This document shows positions 25,308 to 37,770 of a DNA stretch of 64,000 nt, one piece after another. Positions within the stretch are counted from its first letter, which is position 1, and each line of letters starts with the position of its first letter. The DNA comes from Episyrphus balteatus (lineage: Eukaryota > Arthropoda > Insecta > Diptera > Syrphidae). The stretch spans positions 49,552,094 through 49,616,093 of the forward strand of contig NC_079136.1 in assembly GCF_945859705.1 (NCBI RefSeq). Direction: 5' to 3'. The notes beneath the pieces are model-generated. The model did no database searches. It saw only the letters and a program-made list of their open reading frames with translations, and had not been told where the DNA came from. The translations under genes and the position numbers were made by a program.

Positions 25308-27489
25308 GGTTTTTGGCTGTTGCCAGCGATGAATTTTAAGTACGACAAAATTGCGGTGATGAAATAACTGAGAAGTGAGTCAATAATTTTTATTACTATT
25401 CACTTGGAAGAAAAACCACGGTTGACTTTGTTTTTCTTTTACTCTCAATAATTTCGTTGGCATTTTGATAAAAATCTATCCATACAAAATATTGACTTCA
25501 ACGTTTTGCCCAAGTCCGGCTATCACAAGTTGGTAAAAAAGTGAAAAAAAAAAGTTGAGCAAGTTGTTCCGAATCAGTACTCAGTAGGTACTATCAATAT
25601 CTTTTTTTATGAAAATAAAGAATTATCAGTTTTTTTTCCGTAATTTTCAATTTTTCGAGCAATTTTTTCTTTACTTGAAAACCTTTTTTCGTCAACCCAC
25701 TGGACGATATTAGTTTTTCAATTTAAATGAGTAAGAACAGCTGAAGAATCTTCTAAGTTAGCTTTCCTTTAAAATAAATTCAAATATTATTTGTCTTCAA
25801 TTTAAACGAAGTATAATTATCAGCTAAAATTCTATTAAAATTTCTTGAGATTATTTACATATTCCGGGCAGATAAGACCAGACAACATATTATTTGAAAT
25901 TCAAAAATAAAAAATGACCCATATGCTTAGACGTCTGTTAGAAGATAAGAATTGATAATTTTATTAATTTTATTTTTTATTATTAATCTTTCGTTGCGCT
26001 ATCAGTCAAAAAAAAAGTCTACTTAAATAATTTGAAAAATTGTAGTTCAAGGCAAAAAAAAAATGTTTCCTAATCAAAATTTGAAAAAAAAAGTTGTACA
26101 TACCTACCCCAACATTATGCCCTTCTGTAGTCTTGTCTGATTAAATGTATTTCGAAAGAGATTAGAGTAATTAAACAATTTTCTATTAGAAAACTACGAA
26201 TATTTACTCAAATCAAATTTTTTTTTACAATTTTCAAAATTGATTACGCTAAGAAGTAATTAAAAACATTTTCTCATTTAAACAACATGTATTTTCAATT
26301 TACATACGTATGATACAATATGTCATGGCCAAAAGACAATTAAAAATCAACTTTTCAAATTGGACTCAACGTAGGAAAGCAATGAAAGCCCAATGTGACA
26401 AGTTTCAGGCCTTGACTTTTTAATACAATGGTATGAATTCTTGTAGGCTCAGAGCACAACATGACGTTAATTTTCAACTTTTGATTAACATTTTTTTAAT
26501 CAATCCTATATTACTGGAGGGTGTAATTAGTCTTTATTGTGAACATTCATATAAATACTCTTATATCTCAATGTAAGGTTAAAAGTTTTGGTAAAAAAGG
26601 CGAAAGGATGATTTCGCAGCACTTAATAGTGTTACTCAGGAACTTTAAAAGGTCTATATTTCTTGCAATATTATTTTTTATTAAAACTTTGATGAAAGGT
26701 ACATTTGATTCTAACAAAATTATAAGTGTTAATTTTTCAAATTTCCTTCCAAAAATCATCTCTTTCAAAAACTTAAATAAACAAATTAAAACAAAAAACA
26801 AAACAAGAGTAAGAAAAAAAAAACAATCGTCCTTTTTCTAAGATGAAATCTTTTGCAAATAAGTTCATTAAAAGTTTCTTCACTTAAGACACCACTCAAC
26901 GGAACAGACAAGTTGTACGTTGTACTTTCTCTACCTACCGTATCAGAATCAAGCAGACAGACAGACAGTTTTGTTACCATTTTGCCAGTAGTACGAACGA
27001 ATAAACAACAAAAAGTAGAACGAACACAGAAAAACTTTATTCCATTTGGTATAAAGATACAAGATGTACCTATACGTTGTTATTATATTCACCCCCCCTA
27101 TCTACCTATTTACTCTTATATTTCTTCTTCTTTTTGGTTCTTATTCGAGACAAGAAAACGCTTAAAATCCGGAAATATTATAACTCTCTGTCGCTGTGCT
27201 AGGTTAAAAATAAAAATCCTTAAGAATTCATGAAATCAGAACAACAACCATCTTACTTTAAGTTTTTTTTTTCTTCCATCACATTCCCCTATTTTCTCCC
27301 CCTCTTTGGTAGGAAGTGGACTTCAGTATTTTAGGTTGGTTTGAGTTTGGAAAAAAAAAAAAACAAAAATTAAAGTTAAGGATCCTTTTGAATGTTTAAA
27401 CTTTTTTTCTTTCATTTTGTTGGGGGGAATTATTTACAAAGGATCACGAACAAGGATTGGTCGTATGTGATTACTTTTATTTCTGAAAA
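25308..27489. other. AT-rich DNA with a GC-richer patch at 26850-27340
   Basis: Mostly featureless. The patch holds a (CAGA)4 tract near 26954 and a 126-codon plus-strand frame (26853-27233) without family resemblance. The frame looks like chance in a compositionally mixed patch; a regulatory role is possible but unsupported. Confidence 0.35.
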
Positions 27490-28380
27490 CTAGGAGCTTG
27501 TACTTTTAAAGTGTAAATTAGAAAGAAAATCATAAGTAAGTCTTCAAAATATCTATTTTTCCGTTTTTTCCATCGTCACGGGTGGGACACTTGTACAATA
27601 AATTATTGAATTTATGGAACTTAGACATTTAAAGTAAAAAAAAAGAAATAAAATCATAAGAAAGTATTGAAAATATCAATTTTTAGCTTCGTTTTTGTAA
27701 TAAAGTATTTCATCGTCACGGGTGGAATTTAATTGAGTTAGACTTTTAAAGTAAAAAGGAGAAAGACGGTAAGAAAGTCTTCGAAATATCAATTTTTTTA
27801 TTTCTGTTTTTATAAAAATGCATTCCATCGTCACGGGTGGGATTCTTATATATAGTGAACTATTTAATAATTTATGGTACTTAGACTTTAAATGTCTAGA
27901 GAAATAGAAAGAAAATCATAAGAAAATCTTCAAAATATCAATTTTGTTTAAATAATATATTCCATTGTCACGGGTGGGACACTTGTACAATGGATTAATG
28001 GAACTTAGATCTTTAAAGAAAAAACTATATAGAAAATCATAAGAAAGTCTTCAAAATATTAATTTTTGGGTTCACTTTTTGTAATAAGGCATTTCAACGT
28101 TACGGGTGTGATACGTGTTCAATAAATTAATGCATTATTAGAACTCAGATCTTGAAACTGAAAAAGTGTGAAGAAAATCATAAATGGTCCTCAAAATATC
28201 AAATTTTTGACTTTCTTTTTTGTTATAAAGCATTCCATCGTCACGGGTGGGAGACTTGTGCACTTTCCATTTATACACTCAAAGGATGTCGGCAACGAAA
28301 GATTTGACAAACTACATTATTTTTTGTAAATTTTCAGTATCTTTTCTACTGTCACGGGTGGGACAGAAGAAATAAGGTTT
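27490..28380. repeat. tandem array of about seven ~130-bp units with a conserved CATCGTCACGGGTGGGA core
   Basis: The core CATCGTCACGGGTGGGA or a close variant occurs at 27571, 27711, 27826, 27963, 28095, 28236 and 28347, spaced 111-141 bp. Sequence between cores is AT-rich but clearly homologous, with ACTTAGA, AAAATCATAAGAAAGTCTTC and AAAATATCAATTTTT recurring in order. The GTCACGGGTGGG core is far better preserved than the rest. A partial unit precedes the first core. It is either a small satellite or an array of protein-binding sites. Confidence 0.93.
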
Positions 28381-31300
28381 CGGGAAAATGAGAATTTTTT
28401 AAACTAAAATGTGTGTTAACTAAAAAAAATTTAGTTTTGGTGCAATTTTATTAGGCAATTGAATTATATTTTTATGAATACAAAACTTACCCTTTAGTTT
28501 TTTTCTATAAATATAAAAGTAGGTATTTTGCTCACGTTTCACTTTATATAGTGAATTGAAAGGAAAGAAAAAAAAAACATTTTACAAAACGTAAACTATT
28601 CTAGTCTATACAACCATATACTTATGTACGTTCTTCTACTTCATCTTTTCTTCTATACTCTAAAAATAGAATCCTTGATAAATTTATACAGGTACCCGTA
28701 CCTTAGCTATCTACAAAAAAAAAATAAAAATAAAAATAAAAAAAAAAAACAAGGCTTAAGGATATTCTTCAAGCCTATACAATATAGATACCAACCATAA
28801 ACAACCAACCAAACCACATGGATGAAAATGTTGTTTGGGGCTGAGAAGGCATAAATACTTCATCCATCCATTCATCCGTCATAGCTTTTTGAATGGCATA
28901 ACCACAATTTTCCGCAGACTATTCTGCACCTTCTCCCTTCGTTCGTTTCCTTAGATGTAGGTATACACGATGCATTGAATTTAGTTTGGTACTCTAGTGG
29001 TTTTTCGAAAAAAAAAAAAAAAAATCACACAAAACTTTGTACCTACTCGAAAATAAAAACTAAAAAATAAAAAAAAAAAAATAATATGCATAATAAAAAG
29101 TGTTCAACTTGAATTAGGTTTTTCTTCTGTGTTTTTTTTTTTTATATTTTTGAGCGTTCTTTTTCGATAGAGTTTCGTCCTCTCTCTCTTTCTATTCCCT
29201 TCTAAAAACTTCCTTTCAAAGAAGAAAAAAAAAAAAAATAATGAAAAAGTTTGCAATTTATTTGATATTTTACTTTGAAAATATAGAAATAAAAAAAAAA
29301 AAGAATAAAACAAGCGCTGAAAGAATAATGCCGTTGGAAAGTATCAAAAAAGAAGTAAAGTTTTTTTTTTTCTCACAGAATAACTTTTTACTCAACGTTA
29401 AAAGAAAAAATTTTTTTCTAACAAAAAAAAAAGAAAATAATATATAATTAATCACATTGAAAGTGTTCTTAAGGCGATGAAAATGAAACAATGTCTTTAT
29501 AGGGTTGGGGTATATTTTTAGCCTTCTATATAACCCCAATTAGCCCCGTTTTAAGCTTATAATACAGTCTTTTTTGTTTAACAGCGAATTAAAAAATGTA
29601 TACATTGTGTATGTGCATGTTTGGAAAGAGGATTTTAAATTGAATTGAGTAAGCTTATATCAAAAAAAGGGGTTAACCACAAGAGTGTGAGTTTGTTGTG
29701 AATTAATCAAACATTTTCGAAACATTTTCCTAAGACTTAAAGCTTATGGAGATTTGCTTACCAAAGCCTTTAACTTTGTTTAATGGATATACAATTTTGT
29801 TCGACTTATTTCGCAAATAGGGTACCTATAATCATAAAAAGTTTATTAAAATAAATTTAAATACAAAATTCAAAACGAGAAGAAAAAGAATAGGTTTTTT
29901 TGGTGTGAGTTGTGTATCTAAACACATGTTTAATTTTAATTTAAAACAAAATCATAAGAACAAGATTATACCTAAGTTTGAATGTAATCAATATATTAAT
30001 GAGTGAATATGAAGTTCTGATAAGAATGTACATGAACATGTTTAACAAGTTCAACAATGGTGTACTTAGAAGTGAAAAGGTCTTGATATTTCTTTGTTAA
30101 ATGGATACTTGCAAAATCGAACATGAATTTATGGATAACATTACCAGCATTTCATATGCAAAATTTTGACTGACACTTGCAGTCAGAAAAATATTACTGA
30201 ACCAAGAAAAAATTGTGAAAAAAATGTTACTCATACACCACAGTGACCATTTAGTTTTGCAAGTAAAGGAACGATTGTCGAACTGTTAGCTATGGAGTTT
30301 TGAACAAATAACTTGTTCGAGGTTAAAATTATATAAATAACTTCATCTTTCAAATCTATTCGGAAATGTGACTTAACTATGTTTGTACATAAAGTAGGTC
30401 TCCCAATTCTGTCTGTCTGTCTGTTTCTTATTTTTATTATTACTTCAAACTTCGTAGTTAAGAGGTTTTGGTGATTCCTTAAAGGTGAAATTGAAATTTT
30501 ATTTTTTGGATAAAAATTATGACTAAAATGGAAAAGGCTGATTTTCTCAAAAATTGATAAAAAAAGATACATAAAATATGACAAATAAAATCATACTTTT
30601 AAATAAAAATATTTTTTTCTTAAATCGTTATTAACAGTAGGTACTTGTCATAGAACCATTTTCTTAAATGATTAAATTAAAAAAAAAAATAATATTTGGA
30701 TTTAAAAAACATCACTTTTTTTTTGGAGAACCAATTTTTCAAAAACGAATGAATGAATTTCATTGAAACTTTTTTATATTTGTCAAATTATATTTGCTTT
30801 TCAATGGCATTAATATGTTATTTTCAAAAATTTTTTCTATAGAAAAAAAAACTATTTATTAAATAATGACTCCAAGAAATTAAATGTTCATACTTCGTTT
30901 GGGCCAAAACCATTTAAAGAGATGTTTTTGAGGTATTGAAAGGTCTTTAAGGGTAATAAATAGTTCCCCAAATACCTACTAATAGCTATCAACTTAAAAT
31001 TTAATATAAATTCAGTTTAAATAAGTAGGTATGTGAGTCAACAATTTCCACCAATAAAAATGCTGTGTATAATTTTGTCCGGTTCAGGACTCTTTTGTCC
31101 AAAGAAGCAAACATCGTTTTTTACATAAAGTTTTAATGATTTTAGATCACCAGATAATTTAAATAGCTTGATATTTCGTACACTTTAACAACCAAGCTTA
31201 ACTGAGCTGTAAAGTCTACATCTAATGATATACTGTTGACATAAAAAAAAACTCTTCCAAGTGAGTTGATTTAAATCTTGATAAATGTTTAGCCTTATAA

Positions 31301-34300
31301 ATAAATCATATCAAGAAATAAAACCACATCAATTTTCATCTTACATAAAGTAACAACAAACAAGGAAAAATAAAAGAAATTTTAGTTCGTTATCTCGGAT
31401 CATTAAATCCAATTTGCTTTTATTCCAAAAAAAAAAAAAACACAATCATAGAGAAAAGAAAAACATTGCCAAGAAATTTAATGTTCTTGTCATTTGATTT
31501 ACATGATGTTGTCATGTACCTATTTTTATTTTTTTGGGTCTATTGTTACCAATGGAATTTTTAGGTTCATGAGTGAGTTTTTTTTTTTTTTTATTTAACA
31601 TAATGTCGTGTATAACCTTTCTCAAAAAGTTCCTATTTCGAGCCAAGAAAATATAAAATTGGTCTCATGTTTGTATTTTTTAAATTATTCGTGAATACAA
31701 ACAGAATATTTCTGTATTCATCTTTGAAGAAGTTAAAAAAAAAATTTATTTCAAGTTCAAAAGATTTGTATTTTTCTAAGAACTTGTCATTTTTTACTTT
31801 TGTAGAAAAAAAAAAAAGTATTTATATTTGTGTTGGTTTAAACATCAAAAGAACACATCAAAGCTTTAAGAATTGTACATCACTCACTGGCAATTACGGT
31901 ATTTTGCATATTTTAGGTTGAATAAACGTGAACTTGTTTTGGGGTCGAAATAATAATTTAGTTGGATAACTAGAATTATTATGTTGTTAGGAGGTCGGGG
32001 CTGTCAAAGTGGGGTTTGAGAAAGTTTGAGAAAAATACTCATACTCTTTAAATTTTCGGTACCAAGTTCCTAGGACTTAGGCTACTTAACAATACAGGAG
32101 TTCTCCATCGTCCGTTAAAAGATTAATTGCATACTTTTCAGCTGACGGCATGCTGACATGTGAACATGTAAATTATAGCTTGTTAAACTTTTAATACTAA
32201 ATTGAAAATATAACATACTAAAACGACAGCACTGATTTTTCAACACTTTCTCCTTTAAAATCAACCTAATGCCATTACCCAGTTTGCTGCATTCATAACT
32301 CATGCCATATTCACATGATGCGTGTGAATGCAAAATATGAGAGACTTTTGAAACTAGGTTAGATATGGCGGCCTCATTAGAACACATAAAGGGGTTGTGT
32401 TTAGTAGTGTGGTTAGTTGGTTTGGCACAGTTTAGTAGCACGATGTTGGTGTTAGATTTATACAAAGACTCTTTCACTCAACTATAACGCTAACGCATTT
32501 CAAATGTTCACCATTCATCATGCATGCATTAATATTCGTGTATAACGATTAGTAGAGTAGGTACCGTTATTGTGCCCAGTTTGCCGAGTTTGTATGTGAA
32601 TCATCAGCCGGAACCATGTTTTTTGTTTTTCACACACTACGTCTTTTCTTCTGCGGTTTATACATATTTTACTCAAAGCAACTTTCTACTCTACTACTTT
32701 TTGAGAGGTTGAATTTTTGAGTACTGATGCATATTAATGGGGTGGCACATACAAACAATATTATTATTGGGGAACAAGCGAGAGAGAGAAAAAAAATCGA
32801 TTTTATACATATATTTCATCCCCTGCATTTATGCAAAAAATAAAAAAAAAAAAACAAAAAACAAGGCCTAGATTTATTTTCACCCAGAAAACATTGTTAA
32901 AAAGGATAAGGCTCTGTGAACAAGAAAGTGCTTTAACAACAAAAACAACAACAACAATAAAACAGCTATGCTCTATACCTGGTGAATTGAATGAATGCAT
33001 GAAGAAAGCTCAAGGTTGCCCCAAACAACATAGGTAAATGCTAATTTGAGCAATTTTTTTTTTTTTTTTTGTTCTGTAGAAAAAATCGGTGTTTGTGTGT
33101 GTTAGTGTCAGTCATGTGGATTGTGTTGGAAGTTACGTAACAAACAACCCCTCTCTTTTGTTATATTGTCAGATCAATGTCAGAAAAGTTGTTGTTTTTT
33201 CTCTCTGTTTTTCCTCAGAAACTGCATAAGAAAAAAGACTGCGTTGTCTAAGTTTTCGTGAAATCCCCCCCCGAATCGAAGAGGGAATAGTAGAGCACAC
33301 AGAGGTTGTAATCACACTTCTTGTGTGGTATAGATATTTTTGTGTGGCAAGGCAAAAAAAGATTCGTTAAAATGTTTTCTTAACTTTTTAATGCGCTAGA
33401 AAAGTTTTGCAAATAATAAAAAAAAAACTTGAGTTACTAAGAATGTGTCGCTTGAGGACACTTTAGTGTGGAATATGGAATTTTAATGTGAAAGTTTTGA
33501 AATTTTAGGACCTCAATGGGGTGTTTAGACTTTTTTGATACCATAAACTATTTCTTTAAAAGTAGCAGATAGTATTTAATAAAAAGCTTTTAGCTTAAAA
33601 AGACTATTAAATAAATAAAAATAGATCAAATACCCACAATTGAAGCATAGTTTATTTAAATTTTGAGAGTTTTAATTAATTTTGCAAGTTTATTTGAATG
33701 CAATAATAATATTTAGATTAATCTTTAATTAAGGATAATGTAGTAAAACTATACTTTTGTTTTAGAAAATATTGAGAAAAATTGAAAACAAAAAAAAAAA
33801 AAGATTTTTAAGATCGATTTTTCCGTAAATGACAGTAATATTGACGAGAAGTATTTTTCCATAGAAACCAAATTATACTTTTTTAATGGCCTTTGACCTT
33901 CTTTATATAAATCTAGCCATTCTAATGGCTCTAACGTGCAAAGTTTTTGAGATATCGAATTTTGAACTTACAAAAACACTATTTTTACGATGTTTTGGCA
34001 TGGTAATTATCTCAAAAGCGTGATGTGATATATTTTTCTGAATTTGGATTCGATCTTTGCACATAAAAATAATTAAAAAAAAAATTAGTTTTGTTTTTTT
34101 TTTAACAAAAACCTGTTGACCAGTGTAATCGAATATGGCAAAAAAATTGATTGCATTTTTAAGGGTAGATACATTAATTAAAATAACTTTCGAGTAATCA
34201 AAATGAAAAAATAACGTTTTTTTACTAAAAAATCTCTCTGACTTTTTTATTAAAACTCATAGGCATAAATGGAGTCAAAGACAGCTTTCCAAAAGTCTTC

Positions 34301-35959
34301 AAATTTTGAAATATTAAAAAAAAATTATCATACTCGTAATAAAAGTAGTCCTTTTAACAAGCTCCAATAAAAAAAATTTATTTTTGAACTAGGTTTTAAG
34401 ATTTTAACGTCAAGTTCTTAAAATTTTCATAAAAAACATTATTTTATATTAAAAATAAGGAAACATTAACTACCTGTATCAGCCAAATCCTTTGACATAT
34501 TTTTAAATTTCTCTCGGTTTTCGAATCTTTCAATGTTTAATTAAAAAAATTAGTTCATGATTTTAAGGACACACAAAGTATAAATATTGTAGTGACTTTA
34601 AAAAAAAAAAAGCTGCGTTTAAAAAAAAAAATCAAATACCCGTTATAACCCGTTATATAAGAATATTACCTGTGTAGTGGTTCAAAAGTTACACGAATAC
34701 CTACAATTAGGTATACACAAAGCAAAAATTAGTTAATAACCGAACTCATGTGGGGAAAGCCAGATTTGAGTATAACTACTATAATCAAAAACAGAAGCTT
34801 GATTATAAGCAAAATGTACTTATGCATATTTTACATCCATTAGAAGCTTCTTTTTCTAATAACCACTAATTTTCATTCCACAAAAATATTTTCATAAAAC
34901 CTACACCTATAAGGGTTTTAAAATCATAATCTACTTAAAAAAAAAAACTCTCGATGAAAATAAGTACTATTCCCATTACAATAAGCAGATAATTTTACCC
35001 CAAAAAGACACACACAATTCAGTTCCTAAAATGAGGTGACAGTTTTATAAACATCAAATACTACAAAACCATATTTCCTCTATATTTTCCGCTGCTCAAA
35101 ACACAAACTCTCCGCATAGTGCAATAATTGCAAACCAATTAGCTTTCACTCAAGCATTTGGGTTATAATCGCCGTTTCCATAGGTTCTACACATGTCCTA
35201 GAAATACTGAATCCCACATCCGTATGTTGTTTGTGCCAGCTATATGATGACTACCTGGAGTACTCTCTGGTAACTGGGAAAACAACAACAATATGATGTG
35301 TAGCTAGGGTAATCAATGGATATATGCCAATGTGTATAACAACGACAGTTTTAGTTTCATTTTGTAACACACTTTAACTAGCGATGTAAAAATTAAAAAC
35401 AAAAAAAAACCTAAAAACGGATGCCTGAAGGAAGTACAAAGTTGTATCCTGTTTAAAGCAACAAAAACAACCATTTTCATCCTGTGCAAAAGTTTTAGAA
35501 CCATTTAGTAATATTGGATATCAACCCACGTTGAAGTAAAACTTTTATGCCACAGGTTTTCAACGATTATTAGAAGGTTATGATGAGTGTGCATTGTGTG
35601 CATCGAGTCCATATATCCGCTGAATAAATACAGAAATTTTAGTTTGCCAATTTGGAAAGGAACTAAAGGTTTTCATCTGATTCGTTTATTCTGTCATAAT
35701 GATTATTATTTTTTTAGAACGGGAAGTGTACTTTTATTGTAATGTTAGATTTTAAGTCACTTGAAAAGTTTAATGGTAGATAAAAGTTTGAATTTTATCG
35801 AAAAAGTAGAAGCAAAAATAAGTTTTTTGTGTGTGATTTTGCACATAAATGGCTTCAGACGGGAACTGTTTAATAGATCATTCCAGTTCGTTTTCGACCA
35901 ATAATGTACTCATTACAGCGAAATTGGTAAAAACCTAGGATCGTTGCAATGGGCAAACT
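28381..35959. other. AT-rich intronic DNA, no genes recognised
   Basis: Long low-complexity stretch. Features noted: a small hairpin TTGGGGTATA...TATAACCCCAA at 29506-29540, a (TCTG)4 tract near 30410, and a transposon-like terminus (CCTGTTGACCAGTGTAATCG) at 34111. A somewhat GC-richer patch at 32100-33330 contains a minus-strand 120-codon frame (32115-32477) that resembles no family. None of these supports a gene call. Confidence 0.45.
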
Positions 35960-37450
35960 TCTATGTAGAGTCATTACAAGATATTTTGAGTACCTACAAG
36001 TATTAGTGTTATCAGTGTTATTATGAGTACGAATTACCGTTTGAGTACCAAATTCGATTCTCGTACCAGTACCAATATAAGTCATAATAGAACTAGAATT
36101 TGAAAAAAAAAAATGACATGTACCACTAAATTTCTAGTATCTAATTCATTTGAAGTACCAAGTACTGAATATTAATGTCCCAATTTACCGAGCAGCCATC
36201 AGTTTCAATACTCTTACCCGTGTGAGTACCAATATCAGCGGCAGTAGAACTATAATTAACAAAAAAAAAAAAACATCTAACACAAGCACTTCGTTTATAG
36301 TACTTAGTACTGAATACTAAGGTACCTATTTATTTTGTAGCAGCATTCAGTATCAGTATCAGTATCAGTGGCAGGAGAACTGGAATTTGAAGAAAAAAAT
36401 GTAACACTATATTTCAAGTACTTCTTTTAAAGTACCAAGTACTGAATACAAAGGTACTAATTTATTTCCCAGCTGCATTCAGTGTCGGGCTGCAATTTGA
36501 AAATAAAAAACAATGTATAACTACATTTCAAGTACTTCGTTTAAAGTACCAAGTACTGAATACTAAGGTACGAAACTATTTCCCAGCACTTTTCGAATAA
36601 GTATCAGTGGGAGTAGAATTGGCATTTGAAAAAAAAAATCCATGTAGCTACCACTACATATTAATTACATACCTACTTCGTTAAAAGTACTTTGTACTGA
36701 ATACTAAGGTACCAATTTATTCTCTTGCAGCAAACAGTATCAGTTCATCATCTGTTAAGTATCAGTGGCATAAGCACTAGAATTTGAAAAAAAAGACATG
36801 TACCACTAAATTTCTAGTATCTAATTCATTTGAAGTACCAAGTACTGAATATTAAGGTCCCAATTTACCGAGCAGCCATCAGTTTCAATACACTTACCCA
36901 TGTGAGTACCAATATCAGCGGCAGTAGAACTGTAATTTGAAAAAAAAAAAAAAAAAAAACATCTAACACAACATTTCAAGCACTTCGTTTATAGTACTTA
37001 GTACTGAATCAAAGGTACCTATCTATTTTACAGCAGCATTCAGTGTCGGTATCAGTGGAAATAGAGCTGCAATTTGAAAAAAAAAACAATGTATAACTAT
37101 ATTTCAAGTACTTCGTTTAAAGTACCAAGTACTGAATACTAAGGTACGAAACTATTTCTCAGCACTTTTCGAATAAGTATCAGTGGGAGTAGAATTGATA
37201 TTTGAAAAAAAAAAATCCATGTAGCTACCACTACATATTAATTACATACCTACTTCGTTAAAAGTACTTTGTACTAAATACTAAGGTACCAATTTATTCT
37301 CTTGCAGCAAACAGTATCAGTTCATCATCTGTTCAATATCAGTGGCATAAGCACTAGAATTTGAAAAAAAGTCATGTAACACAACATTTCAGGTATATTT
37401 CGTTTAAAGTACCAAGTACTGAATACTTAAAAGTACCAATTAATTTCATA
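35960..37450. repeat. satellite array with higher-order structure, AAGTACCAAGTACTGAAT units
   Basis: The box AAGTACCAAGTACTGAAT (or variants) recurs ten times: 36153, 36298, 36429, 36543, 36685, 36833, 36993, 37119, 37261 and 37407. Units are 114-160 bp and also share AAGGTACC, CAGCATTCAGTATCAGT and GAATTTGAAAAAAA. Five units form a 680-bp block (36153-36832) that is repeated with much higher similarity from 36833. The second block is 574 bp and appears to have lost one unit by fusion of its second and third monomers. Diverged units reach back to about 35960. No coding content. Confidence 0.92.
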
Positions 37451-37560
37451 TTCTTCTAAGGTTATCGTATAAGAATCGAACCAACACGAACAACATTTTA
37501 AATGTATGTCTAGTTTATCTTCAATTGTTGCACTTAAGAGACTAATTGATTAGTAAGTTT

Positions 37561-37704
37561 TGTAGCAAACGGTTCCTTGAAACGGCAGAATTGAATAAAA
37601 AAATAATTTTGTACTATAATAAAGAAATGAAATGTAGCAAACGGTTCCTAGAAACGGCAAAATTGAATAAAAAAATAATTTTGTACTATAATAAAGAAAT
37701 GATG
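37561..37704. repeat. 72-bp tandem duplication
   Basis: Two adjacent copies (37561-37632 and 37633-37704) starting TGTAGCAAACGGTTCCT differ at three positions. The unit is 24 codons long, so a 74-codon frame (37546-37770) remains open and repeats SKRFLETA and ILYYNKEM. The frame is probably accidental, as neighbouring DNA is non-coding. Confidence 0.93.
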
Positions 37705-37770
37705 TTCTTTTTCCCAAGATTAAAGATTTGTCTTTTTATTTTCCCTAAAGTACCTTTCAGAAATTTTTAA

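Noticed and set aside
26853..27233. 126-codon plus-strand frame
   Set aside because: It crosses a CAGA microsatellite and a C-run and resembles no family.
27490..28380. Regularly spaced conserved cores as a CRISPR-like array
   Set aside because: Spacers are homologous to one another and over 100 bp long, and the context is eukaryotic; it is a tandem repeat.
32115..32477. 120-codon minus-strand frame
   Set aside because: Residue content is unremarkable but no domain, splice site or promoter supports it.
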